Positions 42,301 to 46,459 of a stretch of DNA of 46,459 bases are shown piece by piece; position 1 is the stretch's first letter, and every line of letters begins with the position of its first letter. The position numbers were made by a program, and so were the translations under genes. Under the pieces are notes generated by a model, which saw only the letters and a list, made by a program, of their open reading frames with translations, did no database searches and was not told the origin of the DNA. This stretch comes from Acidobacteriota bacterium. Lineage in GTDB: Bacteria > Acidobacteriota > Terriglobia > Bryobacterales > Bryobacteraceae. The stretch spans positions 1-46,459 of the forward strand of contig SYLY01000227.1 in assembly GCA_005808475.1 (NCBI GenBank), in the 5' to 3' direction.

Positions 42301-42657
42301 CACGGTTTCGGTCACGGCGCCGGGTTCGAGCACGAAATCGACACGGGCCTTTTGCTGCGTTTCAATGCGCAGGCCGGTAACGGTACGCGAGCGAAAGCCT
42401 TGTTTTTCGACGTGCACGGTGTACTCGCCGATTTCGACCAGCGGGAACGAGTACTCGCCGGCCGCCGAGGTCTCGCGCGACAACACCTGCTGCGTCGCCA
42501 CGCGCGTGATCACCACGCGCGCCGCCGGAACGGACGCGCCGGAGCTGTCCGTCACCAGGCCGAGGATCTCGGTGGAGGTGGTTTGCGCCGCCATCGGGAG
42601 GGCCGCGGTGAACAAGGCGAGGCCGATCCTGAGCAAGTTCGGATTCCGTGCTGGCAT
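39238..42657 (-). CDS. Oar-like TonB-dependent receptor (intact)
   Basis: 1139 aa from the ATG at 42657, which opens the signal peptide MPARNPNLLRIGLALFTAALPMAAQ; a further 14 upstream codons are open but unlikely. The carboxypeptidase-regulatory-like domain is at about 25-115 (GLVTDSSGASVPAARVVIT, GEYTVHVEKQGF). The plug follows (VVDLPLNGRNMIQLAVMVPG, SITLDGVESVAPL, EFGQSSGARIEVALKSG) and then a long barrel ending RIVQFGLKLNF with the terminal Phe needed for BAM insertion. It is uninterrupted, in contrast to the paralogue at the start of the window. It lies downstream of the damaged kinase-propeller gene on the same strand; substrate unknown. Confidence 0.92.
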   Translation of the reverse strand: MPARNPNLLRIGLALFTAALPMAAQTTSTEILGLVTDSSGASVPAARVVITRVATQQVLSRETSAAGEYSFPLVEIGEYTVHVEKQGFRSRTVTGLRIETQQKARVDFVLEPGAVTETVEVVAATVALATENAAVGQVIENKRVVDLPLNGRNMIQLAVMVPGVQFGTRSGQDGQGGFPIPGAGMAVIANGQREGHQSITLDGVESVAPLYNVSSFTPSIDAIEEFKVQTGSYSAEFGQSSGARIEVALKSGTNQFHGTLFEFLRNDAFDAENYFLNFQRPANAARIRKDRLRRNQFGTFVGGPLIRNRTFWSFNFEGRREIQEGVATAFWPHRDFRQGDFSRLLTPNINPATNAPFRAPIAIFDANTATPFPGNIVPRSRLHAGAQRVISRFLPEPDFEQPDLLDFTARRAVPQEINSNQYFGRIDHNFGGNDKVFGRFAVNSDNWQANGINPNFPEYRVSTAYNIASQWIHTFSGTLMNELRFGVNNWGDNFVNPRTNTDFDLDTLGIGQFRVAGDGNRKFTPLETGVPSMGFTIGDPNGRTDDTYSYQLAENLSVIRGKHTIKTGFSFFHAAMDRRAANLTRGTLGFGANESGYDFASFVLGLPTRSQTGEGYPAVAMRSRRVGAYFTGDWRITPKLTINAGIRYDFLGNPYDTLGQVRTLDLLKTFSSPSGAIPTLQPIPRSDEAKRKLWRQHWGFMQPRLGIAYRPASKWVLRLGAGQYTSPQHFVQISTANLHPPLSGNQQFDAVTQAVGTLPIAYAGRNYTSPLRRFTAGFPVLTLDNPFAGSSLVRPVGVRMFQNDRKDRDVWQWSIDIQRELPGAIAATVGYVGSKTTHSANGYESFNMADPSPDTNFGARRPYRFFYDPATPNLGVQALGRIAPFDASANQHYHGLQTRAEKRYASGLAFGVSYTFSKANGDGEDGGNEGPGWQMRDRASSRGRTAFDINHGAVIHFVHELPFARNSKGVVGALLKGWQTNGILSIRSGLPFSPTVPAADLNTGNDGSPVRPDRLKDGRLDNATRQLWFDPGAFQRVTCNNPARPDLCHFGNAGRNILVSPGQRTIDGSAFKNFAIHERVRLQFRAELFNALNTPWFGQPNNLGFVNPASVTPDGPRVGEIRSLRSPMRIVQFGLKLNF

Positions 42658-42687
42658 GGACGCCAGTATACGTCGTTGGGACGACGA

Positions 42688-42849
42688 CTGGACTTCCACT
42701 GGTGCTCATTCTCCGAGTTCGAAAGGGCGATGCTCGAGGAGCGGACCAATGCCGGATTGGATGCCGCCCGTGAAGAGGGGCGCATCGGCGGACGCCGTCC
42801 GAAGCTGACGCCTCAACCGCAGGTTGAAATCCGCAAGATGGCACGGTGA
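42688..42849 (+). pseudogene. Serine recombinase (resolvase/invertase) C-terminal remnant
   Basis: Reads LDFHWCSFSEFERAMLEERT, then NAGLDAAREEGRIGGRRPKL and ends IRKMAR. Relatives read VFHIFGALAEFER...RERTQAGLAAARARGRxGGRP, so this is the end of the catalytic domain plus the long helix and linker of a resolvase. The N-terminal Ser-containing part is missing and the HTH is cut off by TGA at 42847. It lies between two minus-strand genes, opposite in direction. Marks a past mobile-element insertion. Confidence 0.7.
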
Positions 42850-42934
42850 CGATCGCCAATGCGGGACATCCCTCGCCCTATGCGATGGCCGCGGGGTGGG
42901 GAATGGGCCGATCTACATTCACCGGAAGTAAGAG

Positions 42935-45467
<2,533 letters not shown>

Positions 45468-45846
45468 GATCTCGTCATTCTATCAGCGGCTGGATTGGTA
45501 AGATTGCCTTCCTGTCCTCCGCTTGGCCCCTCCGCTTCGCCTTCGCGTCTCTCGTCACCCTCTCGCCCGCCCCTCGCTCGACGGCGTCACCGGCAATGGT
45601 AGAAAGGCAACCTCCACACGCATACGTTAAGCAGCGACGGCGACTCCTCGCCGCTCGGGACAAATTCGTGCTGATCCCGGCCGAAGAACTCACCGGATCG
45701 CAGACGCGGCGATACGGTGATGGCGCGGATGTGTTTCTTGTAAGTCGTGTTGACGCGTTCGGGCCAGGCGCGGGTCTGGTTATCGAGATCCGCCCAGCCG
45801 GTGGAGGTGCGTCCGGCCGGGTTACTTGCACCGCCGGTTGCGACCG
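45468..45846. other. Intergenic region without a recognised gene
   Basis: Lies upstream of the kinase-propeller gene and downstream of the dehydrogenase gene. Open frames occur on both strands (for example plus 45596-45859), but none shows a known domain, and some run into the dehydrogenase in another frame. Nothing else was identified. Confidence 0.5.
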
Positions 45847-46459
45847 CTATCGCGCCTGAGGAAATCCGAGATCCACCTGGCTCGACTCCGGATCCGGCCA
45901 ACGGCTGGTCACCACCTTGGCGCGGGTGTAGAATTGCACGCCCTCCGGGCCGTACATGTGCAGGTCGCCGAATAACGACGCCTTCCAACCGCCGAAGCTG
46001 TAGTAGGCCATCGGCACGGGGATCGGTACGTTGATCCCCACCATTCCGGCCTCGACGTCGAACTGGAACCGCCGCGCGGCGCCGCCGTCTCGCGTGAAGA
46101 TCGCCGCGCCGTTGCCGAATGGATTGTCGTTGATCAGGCGGAGCGCGTCGTCGTAAGTCCGGGTGCGGACCACCGACAGCACCGGCCCGAAGATCTCGTC
46201 GTCGTAGCAGCGCATCCCCGGGGCGGCGTTGTCGATCAATGTCGGGCCGAGGAAAAAGCCGGGGCCGCTCGACGCGGCATCGGCGCGCCCATCCACCGTC
46301 ACGACCGCCCCTTCGGCCGCCGCCCCGGCGACATACGAGGCCACCCGGTCGCGATGTTCGCGCGTGATGAGCGGACCCATCTCGTTGCCTTCCACCAGGC
46401 CCGGGCCGATCCTGATCTTCGCCATTCGCTCGCGGATCGCGCCGATGAGCGGGTCCGCC
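45847..46459 (-). CDS. mmsA: CoA-acylating methylmalonate-semialdehyde dehydrogenase-like protein, 5' end beyond the window
   Basis: About 204 C-terminal residues of an aldehyde dehydrogenase. The ALDH signature GPTLIDNAAPGMRCYDDEIF GPVLSVV (given in two parts) and FGNGAAIFTRDGGAARRFQ are present. The MmsA-specific C-terminus reads GMVGINVPIPVPMAYYSFGG, FGDLHMYGPEGVQFYTRAKV. MmsA converts malonate or methylmalonate semialdehyde to acetyl- or propionyl-CoA in valine and inositol breakdown. The catalytic Cys and N-terminal Rossmann part are outside the window. The ATG at 46425 is internal, not the start. Confidence 0.9.
   Translation of the reverse strand, partial: ADPLIGAIRERMAKIRIGPGLVEGNEMGPLITREHRDRVASYVAGAAAEGAVVTVDGRADAASSGPGFFLGPTLIDNAAPGMRCYDDEIFGPVLSVVRTRTYDDALRLINDNPFGNGAAIFTRDGGAARRFQFDVEAGMVGINVPIPVPMAYYSFGGWKASLFGDLHMYGPEGVQFYTRAKVVTSRWPDPESSQVDLGFPQAR

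Noticed and set aside
45587-45988. Minus-strand frame of 133 codons between the dehydrogenase and the kinase
   Set aside because: More than a third lies inside the dehydrogenase gene in another frame, and no domain is visible.

Overview
The window is high-GC, densely packed chromosomal DNA. It most resembles an acidobacterium of the Bryobacterales/Solibacter type. The markers for this are two large Oar-like TonB-dependent receptors with an N-terminal carboxypeptidase-regulatory domain, a paired PSD1 (DUF1549/DUF1553) and DUF1501 operon, many secreted hydrolases and amidohydrolases, a CehA/McbA metallohydrolase, and a serine/threonine kinase fused to a WD40-like propeller. This placement comes from gene-family recognition, not from a search.

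Layout. 1-1424 (minus): the 5' part of a thiolase gene co-transcribed with a MerR regulator. 1508-4756 (plus): a TonB-dependent receptor broken by an in-frame TAG. 4758-5744 (minus): a DedA-family membrane protein fused to a rhodanese domain. An in-frame TGA sits exactly where the family has a Cys (YCxC), the rhodanese domain continues for 57 sense codons after it, and a bSECIS-like hairpin lies just downstream. This is probably a selenocysteine codon and is the most interesting object here. 5783-10836: secreted hydrolases (DUF6624 protein, alpha/beta hydrolase, S9 peptidase, amidohydrolase). 10968-12670: a lower-GC three-gene cassette (zinc ribbon, DUF488, uncharacterised 266-aa protein) that looks imported. 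12698-18986: CehA/McbA metallohydrolase, zinc-ribbon membrane protein, HEAT-repeat lipoprotein-like protein, NmrA-like oxidoreductase, CoA-transferase, and a PilZ-DnaJ fusion. 19051-22999: PSD1 plus DUF1501. 23011-25143: PhoD-like phosphatase. 25226-30216: two tandem amidohydrolases (the second lacking its metal-binding HxH), a DUF5060/DUF4038 glycoside hydrolase, and tsaB. 30224-33479: secreted DUF-type protein, HD-GYP response regulator, and an alpha/beta hydrolase without its nucleophile.

33633-39240 is an accessory island. It holds a SEC-C motif protein, a PIN/Phd toxin-antitoxin pair with a perfect operator dyad, a decayed ssb fragment, a BrnT/BrnA pair, a DUF6932/XRE pair, and an HNH endonuclease pseudogene. 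Two inverted copies of a ~90-bp element with a palindromic core bracket the first part. 39238-45467 has the second TonB-dependent receptor, a serine-recombinase remnant, and a kinase-propeller gene with two frameshifts. The window ends (45847-46459, minus) inside an mmsA-like CoA-acylating aldehyde dehydrogenase.

Functionally, the intact majority reads as the periphery of a heterotroph specialised in extracellular or periplasmic degradation and import. The 34-39 kb and 42.6-45.5 kb stretches are turnover zones rich in toxin-antitoxin modules and gene debris. No rRNA, complete tRNA, CRISPR array or intact transposase was seen.
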